From Streptomyces flavofungini (GTDB lineage Bacteria; Actinomycetota; Actinomycetes; Streptomycetales; Streptomycetaceae): a DNA stretch of 64,000 bases. Location: NCBI RefSeq assembly GCF_030388665.1, contig NZ_CP128846.1, forward strand, positions 3,140,001 to 3,204,000. Direction: 5' to 3'. The notes under the pieces were generated by a model. That model made no database searches. It worked only from the letters and a program-made list of their open reading frames with translations, and was not told where the DNA came from. The position numbers were made by a program, and so were the translations under genes. The number at the start of each line of letters is the position of its first letter. Within the stretch, counting starts at the first letter, position 1. Shown here one piece after another: positions 36,918 to 44,649 of this stretch.

Positions 36918-38120
36918 CTAGAGCCGACGCCGAGCCTTCCGGGCCCGCCGCACCAAGGCGGCCGTACCCAGCAGAGCCACCGTCGCCCCCGCGGCCCCCG
37001 CAGCCGTGGCGTCCTTGCGCCCGAGCCGCCGCCCCGCGACGGTCCGCCGCCCGGCGACCTCCTCGAGCAGCTCCGCGAGGACCTCCTCGTTGGTCCACTG
37101 CGGCCGCCACCCGGCGTCGTGCAGCCGGCTGACGCTGACGACCCACGGATACATCGTGTAGGCGAGGTCCCCCGCCGGGGACGGCGTGAGGCCGATCCGG
37201 TGGAGCCGGGCCGCGGCTCCGAGGGCGACGGTGGAGGGCAGCTCCATGCGCCGGATGCCGCTCAGCTCCTCGACCTCCTCCTGCTCCAGCCACCCGTCGC
37301 ACCCGACGGCCAGATCCCCTTCGACCTTCTCCACGACGGCGTACTCCAGCGCGCTGCACAGGTCGTCGATGTGGCAGAACTGCCACGCGGGCCGCGACCC
37401 GGCCACGACCAGAAGCCGCGGCGACTCGAAATACCTGGTCAGCGCGGTGTCGGTGCCGCCGACGAGGATGGCGGGCCGCACCACGGTGACGTTCAGACCG
37501 GGATGGGCGCGCGGCGCCCGGCGGGCGAGCCGCTCGATCTCCAGGAGGTCGCCGACGCCCGTCGCCTCCGCGGTCGCCCGCAGTTCGGCGTCTTCGGAGA
37601 GGGGCAGTTCGTTGTCGGCGAGCGCTCCGTAGACCATCGCCGAGGTGCACAGGACGACCCGGTGCACGCCCGCGGCGGCGGCTGCCGTGAGGACGGTCTG
37701 CGTGCCCCGCACGTTGTACGCGGTGCGGGCCGCGGCGTCGGTCTCCAGGTCGAGGTCGAGCGCCAGGTGCACGACGACGTCCACGCCGCGCAGCTTCTCG
37801 GCGATCGCCGGGTCCCGGACGTCGAGGATGTGCCACTGCGCCCGCGCGCACTCACCGCGGCGCTCGTCGATGGCCACGACCTGCTTGATCTCCTCGGACG
37901 CGGCAAGGCGCTCGGTGAGCTGCGCGCCCACGCCCGTGGCCGCGCCGGTGACGGCGACGACGGGGCCGCGCGGGGCCGCGGACGAGGAGCCGTCGCGCAG
38001 CGGCACCACCGAGGGTGGCGCCTCCCCCGTCGACTCGGCGTCCAGCCCTGTGCCGGCCTCGGGCGGCGTCGGGTCTTCGGGGTTTCGCGCTGCGCGAACC
38101 TGTGGATCTGGGGAACTCAC
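36918..38120 (-). CDS. Atypical NAD-dependent epimerase/dehydratase-like protein
   Basis: A 400-residue extended-SDR-fold protein. The nucleotide motif is VTGAATGVGAQLTERLAAS, then VVHLALDLDLE, YNVRGTQTVL and CTSAMVYGALADN. Where the catalytic YxxxK is expected (after PLSEDAELRATAEATG) the sequence reads VGDLLEIERLARR, so the Tyr and Lys appear to be missing. A C-terminal helix, TAAGAAGATVALLGTAALV, and a basic end, RRARKARRRL, suggest membrane attachment. GTG 38120 with TGGAGA upstream is taken as start; the longer frame lacks support. It is divergent from the DUF2342 gene. Confidence 0.8.
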   Translation of the reverse strand: MSSPDPQVRAARNPEDPTPPEAGTGLDAESTGEAPPSVVPLRDGSSSAAPRGPVVAVTGAATGVGAQLTERLAASEEIKQVVAIDERRGECARAQWHILDVRDPAIAEKLRGVDVVVHLALDLDLETDAAARTAYNVRGTQTVLTAAAAAGVHRVVLCTSAMVYGALADNELPLSEDAELRATAEATGVGDLLEIERLARRAPRAHPGLNVTVVRPAILVGGTDTALTRYFESPRLLVVAGSRPAWQFCHIDDLCSALEYAVVEKVEGDLAVGCDGWLEQEEVEELSGIRRMELPSTVALGAAARLHRIGLTPSPAGDLAYTMYPWVVSVSRLHDAGWRPQWTNEEVLAELLEEVAGRRTVAGRRLGRKDATAAGAAGATVALLGTAALVRRARKARRRL

Positions 38121-38313
38121 CGGGCGTCTCCAGCGGTTGTCTTCAGTACAGACGCAAACTGACGCGTACGTACCAGGTGGCACCATCCTGCCGCAGCCCC
38201 CGAGGCGGCGGAGCACCGAGGCCCGAACCCGCCGCGGTGTCTACGCTGGGTGGTGTTGTCGGGCAGCCGCCGCCGGACCCAAGATCCGGTGGCCTTACGA
38301 GCCGAGGAATCCC

Positions 38314-39786
38314 GTGAGTGACACCCCATTCGGATTCGGCCTTCCGCCGGAGGAGCCGGAGAACGGCGACGAGGGCAAGAAGAAGGACACCCCCGGAGGG
38401 GGACAGGGTTCCGGTGGCCCTGCCAACCCGTTCGGCTTCGGGCCGCTGGGAGCGGGCGGCGCGGGGGGTGACAACCCCTTCGCCGCGATGTTCGGATCGA
38501 TGAATCCGAACGACCTGGGGGCCGCGTTCCAGCAGCTCGGCCAGATGCTGTCGTACGAGGGCGGTCCCGTGAACTGGGACATGGCCAAGGACATCGCCCG
38601 CCAGACCGTCTCGCAGGGCACCGCGGACGGCACCAAGGACGCCAGTGTCGGCCCCGCCGAGCGCTCCTCGGTAGAGGAGGCCGTGCGCCTCGCGGACCTG
38701 TGGCTCGACGACGCGACGTCCCTGCCGTCCGGCGCGGGCAGCGCCGTCGCCTGGAGCCGCGCCGAGTGGGTCGAGGCGACCCTCCCGGCCTGGAAGGAGC
38801 TCGTCGACCCGGTCGCCGAGCGGGTCGGCCTCGCCATGGGCGACGTCCTTCCCGACGAGATGCAGGCCATGGCGGGCCCGCTGATCGGCATGATGCGCTC
38901 CATGGGCGGCGCCATGTTCGGCCAGCAGATCGGCCAGGCCGTCGGCGTCCTCGCGGGCGAGGTCGTCGGCTCCACGGACATCGGCCTGCCCCTCGGCCCC
39001 GCGGGCAAGGCCGCGCTCCTGCCGGTGAACGTGGAGGCGTTCGGCAAGGACCTGGGCGTGCCGATGGAAGAGGTGCGCCTGTATCTGGCCCTGCGCGAGG
39101 CCGCCCACCAGCGGCTCTTCGCCCATGTGCCGTGGCTGCGCTCGCATCTGTTCGGCGCCGTCGAGGGATACGCCCGCGGGATCAAGGTCGACACCTCCAA
39201 GCTGGAGGACGTCGTCGGCCAGTTCGACCCGCAGAACCCGGAGCAGCTGCAGGACGCCCTCCAGCAGGGCATGTTCCAGCCCGAGGACACGGCCGAGCAG
39301 AAGGCCGCCCTCGCCCGCCTGGAGACGGCTCTCGCGCTCGTCGAGGGCTGGGTGGACGCGGTCGTGCACGCGGCGGCCAAGCCGCGCCTGACGTCCGCGG
39401 ACGCGCTGCGCGAGACGCTGCGCAGGCGCCGCGCCACCGGCGGCCCCGCCGAGCAGACCTTCGCCACGCTCATCGGCCTGGAGCTGCGCCCCCGCCGCCT
39501 GCGGGACGCCTCGCGCCTGTGGGCCTCGCTCACGGACGCGCGCGGCGTGGACGGCCGCGACGGCCTGTGGGCCCACCCGGACATGCTGCCGACGGCGTCG
39601 GACCTGGACGACCCGGACGGCTTCGTGCACCGCGAGCAGCTGGACTTCTCCGAGCTGGACAAGATGCTCGGCGAGGCGGCGAGCGGCGACGCGACCGGCA
39701 AGCCCGACCTCAAGAAGGGCGACGCCGAGGACGGCGGCCCGGCCGGGGGCGGCTCCGGCGAGGGCAAGGACGACGACAGCAAGTGA
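38314..39786 (+). CDS. DUF2342 (zincin-like metalloprotease fold) protein
   Basis: A 490-residue protein, GTG start 38314 with GAGGA just upstream. The N-terminal 75 residues are Gly/Pro-rich low complexity (GGGQGSGGPANPFGFGPLG). The DUF2342 core has MGQ-like regions MRSMGGAMFGQQIGQAVGVL and the zincin-like motif LREAAHQRLFAHVPWL, with the HxxxH-type remnant in REAAHQRLF. The family is annotated as zinc-dependent metalloproteases, or as associated with F420 biosynthesis; activity is uncertain because the classical HExxH is degenerate. The stop overlaps the next gene's GTG (GTGA). Confidence 0.85.
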   Translation: MSDTPFGFGLPPEEPENGDEGKKKDTPGGGQGSGGPANPFGFGPLGAGGAGGDNPFAAMFGSMNPNDLGAAFQQLGQMLSYEGGPVNWDMAKDIARQTVSQGTADGTKDASVGPAERSSVEEAVRLADLWLDDATSLPSGAGSAVAWSRAEWVEATLPAWKELVDPVAERVGLAMGDVLPDEMQAMAGPLIGMMRSMGGAMFGQQIGQAVGVLAGEVVGSTDIGLPLGPAGKAALLPVNVEAFGKDLGVPMEEVRLYLALREAAHQRLFAHVPWLRSHLFGAVEGYARGIKVDTSKLEDVVGQFDPQNPEQLQDALQQGMFQPEDTAEQKAALARLETALALVEGWVDAVVHAAAKPRLTSADALRETLRRRRATGGPAEQTFATLIGLELRPRRLRDASRLWASLTDARGVDGRDGLWAHPDMLPTASDLDDPDGFVHREQLDFSELDKMLGEAASGDATGKPDLKKGDAEDGGPAGGGSGEGKDDDSK

Positions 39787-40319
39787 GCCTGCACGACGAC
39801 GCGGTTCTCGTACTGAAGGCATACGAAGACGGGTACGAGGGCCAGGACGAGCTGCGCCAGTACTACCTGGACCACCTGTCCGCGCACCCCGAGGACGGCC
39901 TCTGGAAGGCCTGCACGGACGGGCACGTGACCGCCAGCGCCCTGGTCGTCGACCCGGCGCACGGGCGCGTGCTGCTCACGCTGCACAAGAAGCTGCGGAT
40001 GTGGCTCCAGATGGGCGGCCACTGCGAGCCGGGCGACACGACGCTGGCCGGGGCCGCGCTGCGGGAGGCGACGGAGGAGTCCGGCATCCCCGGCCTGACG
40101 CTCCTGGCGGGCGGCCCGGTCCGCCTGGACCGGCACCCGATCCCCGGCCCGTGCACCCAGCACCTGGACGTGCAGTACGCCGCGCTGGCGCCCGCGGACG
40201 CGACCGAGGCGATCAGCGACGAGTCCCTCGACCTGCGCTGGTTCGCGTACGACGAGGTGGCTGAGGTGGCCGACGAATCGGTCGTGCGCCTCGTCGAGGC
40301 GACAAGGGCACGCCTGTAG
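39783..40319 (+). CDS. Nudix hydrolase
   Basis: A 178-residue Nudix-fold protein coupled to DUF2342 by a GTGA overlap. The Nudix helix is G-HCEPG-D-TTLAGAA-LREATEESGI, which matches the box except that Asp replaces the first conserved Glu. The REATEESG core with the catalytic glutamates is intact. The N-terminal domain (VLKAYEDGYEGQDELRQYYL) precedes it. Substrate unknown; Nudix enzymes cleave nucleoside diphosphate derivatives. The coupling with DUF2342 is recurrent in actinomycetes, which implies a joint function. Confidence 0.88.
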   Translation: MSLHDDAVLVLKAYEDGYEGQDELRQYYLDHLSAHPEDGLWKACTDGHVTASALVVDPAHGRVLLTLHKKLRMWLQMGGHCEPGDTTLAGAALREATEESGIPGLTLLAGGPVRLDRHPIPGPCTQHLDVQYAALAPADATEAISDESLDLRWFAYDEVAEVADESVVRLVEATRARL

Positions 40320-40326
40320 CGGGCGG

Positions 40327-40420
40327 GCGCCCCTGAAGGGGGCGCGGGGACGTGTGCTCCTGAGACGAAACAGGCGCGGGGAACTGCGCGACCGGCCACA
40401 ACCGGCCCGCGGTTCCCCGC
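40327..40420. repeat. Intergenic Streptomyces-type hairpin repeat
   Basis: GCGCCCC/GGGGCGC (40327-40345) is followed by a larger hairpin, GCGGGGAAC (40376-40384) with GTTCCCCGC (40412-40420), enclosing TGCGCGACCGGCCACAACCG. I recognise the GGGGAACTGCGCGAC motif as a common intergenic repeat of Streptomyces from memory. It lies between convergent stops and can also terminate both transcripts. Confidence 0.65.
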
Positions 40421-40454
40421 CGCCTGCTCCTGATTCCCGTCCCCGGGGAACCGC

Positions 40455-41210
40455 TCAGCTCCAGATGTTGCCCTGGTTCTGCCCCCGGGCACCCTGCTGG
40501 CCCATGCCGAACTGGGCCCGCGCGCCCTGGCCGATGTTGGCGTGCTGCGGCGGCAGCATCTCGCTGGGCTGGACGAGGGCGTAGCCCTGCCCCATGAAGC
40601 TGAGCTCCCAGCCCTCGCCGGTGTTGCCGCGGCGCCGCCAGACGCCCGAGGAGTGCGTCTGGGCCTGCATCTGCACCCGCAGCCCGCTGGACCAGGCGAC
40701 GATCGCGTCCGCGTCGGCGTTGACGTACCGGTCCGGGGTGACCTGGAGCATCAGCGGCTGGCCCGACGTCATCAGGGCGACCTTGCCACGCCCGGTGATG
40801 TTGAGCTGGTACTTCCCGGAGCCGGAGATGCCGAACTGGCTGTCCACCGCGATGACCTGGTGGGTGAGGGACGAGTCCATGGCGAGGACGTAGGCGCTGT
40901 CCACCGTCAGCCCGTCCTGGTCCACGTCCACCAGGTGGATGTACTGCGCCAGGTTCGCCAGGTAGACAGTGCCCTGCCCGTGGCAGCGCATCAGGTCCAG
41001 GCCCTCGCCGGTGTGCGCGCGGGCACGCTGCTGGCCCCGACTCTGGTGCTCGGCGTCGAACTCGATGAGCCCTTGGTAGGCGACCATCGAGCCCTTGCGG
41101 GCGAGCACGTCGTCGTGGCCTTCGAGGGCGACCCGCAGGAGCTGCGGGTTCTGGACGGAGTAGCGCTCCTGAGTCTGTTGCTCAGCGTGCGCGAAAAGCG
41201 AGCTCTGCAT
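40455..41210 (-). CDS. AIM24-family protein, third gene of the TerD-AIM24 operon
   Basis: A 251-residue AIM24-fold protein (beta-rich, named for a yeast mitochondrial biogenesis protein). Characteristic stretches are NPQLLRVALEGHDDVLARKG, SMVAYQGLIEFD, LVDVDQDGLTVDSAYVLAMD and VTPDRYVNADADAIVAWS. The C-terminus is Gln/Gly-rich (NIGQGARAQFGMGQQGARG). ATG 41210 has GGGGGAG upstream and follows the second AIM24 gene by 16 bases. It is a paralogue of the two genes upstream. Function unknown in bacteria; with TerD it suggests a stress or membrane-associated complex. Confidence 0.88.
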   Translation of the reverse strand: MQSSLFAHAEQQTQERYSVQNPQLLRVALEGHDDVLARKGSMVAYQGLIEFDAEHQSRGQQRARAHTGEGLDLMRCHGQGTVYLANLAQYIHLVDVDQDGLTVDSAYVLAMDSSLTHQVIAVDSQFGISGSGKYQLNITGRGKVALMTSGQPLMLQVTPDRYVNADADAIVAWSSGLRVQMQAQTHSSGVWRRRGNTGEGWELSFMGQGYALVQPSEMLPPQHANIGQGARAQFGMGQQGARGQNQGNIWS

Positions 41211-41226
41211 GGTGTGTTGCTCCCCC

Positions 41227-41907
41227 TCAGCTCCGGATCCGGAGGCGGTCGGTGCTGTCCTCACTGGGCTGTACGACGACGATGCCCTCTCCGGAGAAGC
41301 CCATCTGGTAGGCCTCGCCGCTGCCGCGCCCGATCAGCGAGCCGGCCCTGAAGCTGCGCTTGCCCTTCACCTTCAGGTTCGGCGACCAGGCGATCAGCGC
41401 GTCCGGGTCCACGTACGTCTCGTCGTCGCCGCGGCCACAGTCGACGACGATCGGCGTGCCCCGGGAGGTCAGCGCCACCCAGCCCTGGCCGGAGACCTTG
41501 ATGTTCCACAGGCCCTGCCCGGCGAACTTCGCCAGGCCCTTGACCCGCTCGACGCCCCACTGGAGGCTCGCGTCGAAGGCGAGCAGGTTCGTGCCGTTCA
41601 CCGAGAGCGAGTCGCCCGCCAGGTTGATGACGACGACGTCGGCTCCGTAGTCGGCGAGGTAGAGCAGGCCGTCTCCGGAGCACTTCATCAGGGGGGCGCC
41701 CTCGCCGGTGATCCAGTCGCGCGCGATCTGGCGGACGGCGGGCGGGTTCGGCTCGTACTGCACGAAGCCTTCGTAGGCGACCATCGACCCCACGCGCGCG
41801 AGGAGGTCGTTGCCGGTCTGCATGGCGACCTTGACCATGTGGTGGCCGTGGTTCTCCATGCGGGCGGCGACGGGTGCCGGGGCAAAGCCCGCGAGCTGCT
41901 GGTTCAT
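41227..41907 (-). CDS. AIM24-family protein, second gene of the operon
   Basis: A 226-residue AIM24-fold protein starting MNQQLAGFAPAPVAARMENH with GAGGGAG upstream. Motifs shared with its neighbours are NDLLARVGSMVAYEGFVQYE, VINLAGDSLSVNGTNLLAFD and TYVDPDALIAWSPNLKV. It has no extra domains, so it is close to the minimal fold. The start is 11 bases after the TerD-AIM24 stop and its stop is 16 bases before the third gene, so the three form one tight operon. Confidence 0.88.
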   Translation of the reverse strand: MNQQLAGFAPAPVAARMENHGHHMVKVAMQTGNDLLARVGSMVAYEGFVQYEPNPPAVRQIARDWITGEGAPLMKCSGDGLLYLADYGADVVVINLAGDSLSVNGTNLLAFDASLQWGVERVKGLAKFAGQGLWNIKVSGQGWVALTSRGTPIVVDCGRGDDETYVDPDALIAWSPNLKVKGKRSFRAGSLIGRGSGEAYQMGFSGEGIVVVQPSEDSTDRLRIRS

Positions 41908-41918
41908 GACGGGCTCCC

Positions 41919-43733
41919 TCAGACCTCGAACGGCTGGACGACGATGAAATTGCCGGGCGCGCCACGGAACTGGAGGTTCACGCTCTCCCCCGTGGAGCCC
42001 GCGGAGGCGTTTCCGCGCAGCCTGACCTGGCTGGAGACGATGGCCTGCGCCGCCGCCGACCACGCGACCACGGCGTGGCAGTCGGCGAACGTCGTCGGCG
42101 TGACCGGCAGCACGACGGGCATGCCGTGCGTCTTCACGACGACCGTGCCGGTCCCCTGGAACTGCATGACGAACAGCGCGCCACCGGGGATCCCATGCCC
42201 CTCGATGCGCCGCACCTCGTGCTGGAGGGACTCGTCGAAGGCGAGGACGTTCTCCGCGGAGACGCAGATCGCGTCGCCCTGGAGCTCGATGGGGTGCAGG
42301 TGCGTGCCTTCCTCCGCGAGGAAGACCTGGCCGCGTCCGGAGCAGCGCATGAGCTGCATCTCCTGGCCGGTCGCGTTGCCGACGATGCGGCCCTGGAAGC
42401 CCGCTCCCTTGTAGCCGAACTCGACCTTGCCCTGGTACAGGACCATGCTGCCCTGGCGGGCGAGCACCGGCTGGTCACCGACGCCGAGGTCGACCCGGAC
42501 CAGCTTCTCGTTCTGCTGCGTCCAGCGCTGTCCCGTGCCCGCCTCGCGGTACTTCTGGAGGGCCGCGGCCACACCGGCGGCCTGCGGGGCGCCCTGCGGC
42601 ACTCCGCCCGGGGCGGCCTGGCCGAACGGGGGTTGGCCGGGGATCTGGCCGAACGGGGGCTGGCCGGGGATCTGGCCGGGCATCGGGGCCTGCGGCGGCT
42701 GGCCGTAGCCGGGCGGCAAGGGCGCGGAGGGCTGCTGCTGGTCGTAGCCGGGCGAGGGCGGCGCGGCGGGCTGGCCGTAGCCGGGCGGCAGGGGCGCGGA
42801 CGGCTGCTGACCGTAGCCGGGCGGCGGGGGCGGGGTCTGGCCCGGCTGGCTGTAGGGCTGGCCCTGCGGCTGCGCGCCCGGCTGGCCGTACGGGCCCGGG
42901 GCCTGCGGGGGCGGGACGGTGCCGCCCGGCTGGTTGATCGGCGCGACGATGGTCTGCGCGGCGTGCACCGAGGGGTCGGCGGGGGCCGGGGCGGGCGGAG
43001 GCGTGGCGCCGCCGGGGGGCGCGAAGTGCTGGGCGGGAGCGGGGTCGGGCGCGGGGGCCGGGACCGGCGCCGGGGACGGCGAGGCGGGCGGCGCGGCGGG
43101 ACCTGCGGGCGCGCCGAACGCGGGCGGTGCCGCCGCGGCGGGTGCGCCACCGGCGGGCGGCGCGAAGCCCGGGACGGCCTGCGGCTCGGGCGCCGCGGGC
43201 TCGTCCTCGGCGACCTCGCCGCCGAAGTTCCTGATCAGCGCGTCGAGACCGCCGTCGAAGCCCTGCCCGATCGCGGCGAAGCGCCAGACGTCCTTCAGGT
43301 AGAAGTCGCCCAGCATGAGGGCGCGCTCGGTGGAGAACTCCGAGCCGTTGAAGGAGTACCGGGCCACTTCCTCGCCGCCGGCCACGATCCGGATGTACCC
43401 GGAGGCGAGCTGCGACATCTGTCCGGCGCCGTCGATCGCCGCGGTGAACGACAGCTTCTGGATCTGCGGCGGGATCCGGTCGAGCGTGACGCGGAAGGAC
43501 TCGTCGTCACCAGCCTGGGCACCCAGGAGCTGAAGCGACTCCTCCGGAGACTTCGGCTGGTTGAAGAAGATGAAGTAACGGTCGTCCGACAGCCGCTCGC
43601 TCGCGTCGAGGCCGAAGCAGCTGATGTCGAAGGTCAGCCCTGGGGCAGCGATGTGCACGCCTACGTACAGATCGGTCCCCGCGGTGAGGTCACTGATCTT
43701 GGCCTTGTGGCCGCGTTGGAATTCCCTGGCCAT
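41919..43733 (-). CDS. TerD-AIM24 fusion protein
   Basis: A 604-residue three-part protein. Residues 1-165 are a TerD domain (REFQRGHKAKISDLTAGTDL, ISCFGLDASERLSDDRYFIF, YIRIVAGGEEVARYSFNGSE), a calcium-binding fold of tellurite and stress loci. Residues about 175-395 are a Pro/Gly/Gln/Ala-rich linker with repeated PSAPLPPGYGQP and IPGQPPFGQ units. Residues about 400-604 are an AIM24 domain (VLARQGSMVLYQGKVEFGYK, ICVSAENVLAFDESLQHEV). ATG 43733 has GGGGGACGG upstream. It heads the operon. The fusion itself is evidence that TerD and AIM24 proteins work together. Confidence 0.9.
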   Translation of the reverse strand: MAREFQRGHKAKISDLTAGTDLYVGVHIAAPGLTFDISCFGLDASERLSDDRYFIFFNQPKSPEESLQLLGAQAGDDESFRVTLDRIPPQIQKLSFTAAIDGAGQMSQLASGYIRIVAGGEEVARYSFNGSEFSTERALMLGDFYLKDVWRFAAIGQGFDGGLDALIRNFGGEVAEDEPAAPEPQAVPGFAPPAGGAPAAAAPPAFGAPAGPAAPPASPSPAPVPAPAPDPAPAQHFAPPGGATPPPAPAPADPSVHAAQTIVAPINQPGGTVPPPQAPGPYGQPGAQPQGQPYSQPGQTPPPPPGYGQQPSAPLPPGYGQPAAPPSPGYDQQQPSAPLPPGYGQPPQAPMPGQIPGQPPFGQIPGQPPFGQAAPGGVPQGAPQAAGVAAALQKYREAGTGQRWTQQNEKLVRVDLGVGDQPVLARQGSMVLYQGKVEFGYKGAGFQGRIVGNATGQEMQLMRCSGRGQVFLAEEGTHLHPIELQGDAICVSAENVLAFDESLQHEVRRIEGHGIPGGALFVMQFQGTGTVVVKTHGMPVVLPVTPTTFADCHAVVAWSAAAQAIVSSQVRLRGNASAGSTGESVNLQFRGAPGNFIVVQPFEV

Positions 43734-43847
43734 ACGTAACGACCGTCCCCCATCCCGAGTGGTTGCGTCGCGCCAGGCTAACCGCTCCGTCCGACAGTGG
43801 ACGACGTCGGTACAGACCCGGTACACAACCGGCGCACCAGGCGCCTC

Positions 43848-44441
43848 TCACTCCTCGCGGGCGGCCGGAAGGTGCGGCAGCCGGTCCGCCGCGACCACCC
43901 CTTCGAGGTAGCCCCGGGCCCGCTCGGTCCGCGGATACGCGTCGAGGAGACGCCAGAAACGGGGCCCGTGCCCGGGCACGAGGAGGTGCGCAAGCTCATG
44001 GAGCAGGACGTAGTCCACCACGTACTCGGGCATGCCCTGCAGCCGGTGGGAGAGCCGGATGCTGCCCTCCGACGGTGTGCACGAGCCCCACCTGGTGTTC
44101 TGATTCGTCACCCAGCGCACGGAGGAGGGCCTGGCCCGGCCCTCGAAGAACTGCTCGGACAGCCGTCGGGCCCGCTCGGACAGCTCGCTGTCGCCCAGGA
44201 CCCGCTTGCTCTCCTGTGCCGCCAGCTTGTCCAGCATGACGCCCACCCAGCGCTGCTCCTCCGCCTCCGACATCCGGGCGGGGATGAGGACCACGGTCCG
44301 GTCGCCCTCCCGGTACGCCGAGACCGTTCTGCGGCGGCGGGCGCTCCTGCGCACCTCGACCGCGCTCGCCGCCGAGCCGGATGGCGGCGGGCTGGTCGCG
44401 CTGCGCTGTGGGCTTCCGCGATGCAGTGGGTCGGCGGGCAC
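43848..44441 (-). CDS. YgjP-like (DUF45) zinc metallopeptidase
   Basis: A 197-residue M48-related peptidase. The core reads VRWVTNQNTRWGSCTPSEGS, RLSHRLQGMPEYVVDYVLLH and HELAHLLVPGHGPRFWRLL, with the HExxH zinc motif HELAH and a following His in GHGPRFW. This is the YgjP/DUF45 layout. The N-terminal 45 residues are Ser/Pro/Arg-rich and may be disordered. ATG 44441 is used. It is divergent from the ThiF-like gene, with 208 bp between starts. Substrate unknown. Confidence 0.87.
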   Translation of the reverse strand: MPADPLHRGSPQRSATSPPPSGSAASAVEVRRSARRRRTVSAYREGDRTVVLIPARMSEAEEQRWVGVMLDKLAAQESKRVLGDSELSERARRLSEQFFEGRARPSSVRWVTNQNTRWGSCTPSEGSIRLSHRLQGMPEYVVDYVLLHELAHLLVPGHGPRFWRLLDAYPRTERARGYLEGVVAADRLPHLPAAREE

Positions 44442-44518
44442 GCCACGACGTTACCCGCTTGGCGTGGGGGAAGTCCCGCCTCAGGGACGGTTCGGTCCCG
44501 ATCCACTCCCCATGCGCT

Positions 44519-44555
44519 GCATTAGTACGACAAGTACTCGCCGCCTGTGGACAAC
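44519..44555 (+). promoter_or_regulatory. Bipartite motif copy A upstream of the ThiF-like gene
   Basis: GCATTAGTACGAC, 13 unlike bases, then CTGTGGACAAC. The second half is the complement of GTTGTCCACAG, which contains the Streptomyces DnaA-box form TTGTCCACA. The same two halves with the same spacing occur again, in the uvrD2 direction, at 51841-51877. It starts 131 bp before ATG 44650. Confidence 0.7.
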
Positions 44556-44649
44556 CGCGCGCACGTCCGGGCCGAGCCGGGCATTCTGGCATGCGAGCGG
44601 CCGAACGGCGACGACCACGACGTCCGGCCGAACCGACGGGGGGCCGACC

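Noticed and set aside
42075..43739. 554-codon plus-strand frame opposite TerD-AIM24
   Set aside because: Repetitive Arg/Gly shadow of the Pro/Gly linker on the real strand.
44206..44649. N-terminal extension of the ThiF-like gene
   Set aside because: The upstream part of the frame overlaps the divergent peptidase gene and the bipartite motif; ATG 44650 fits the family start.
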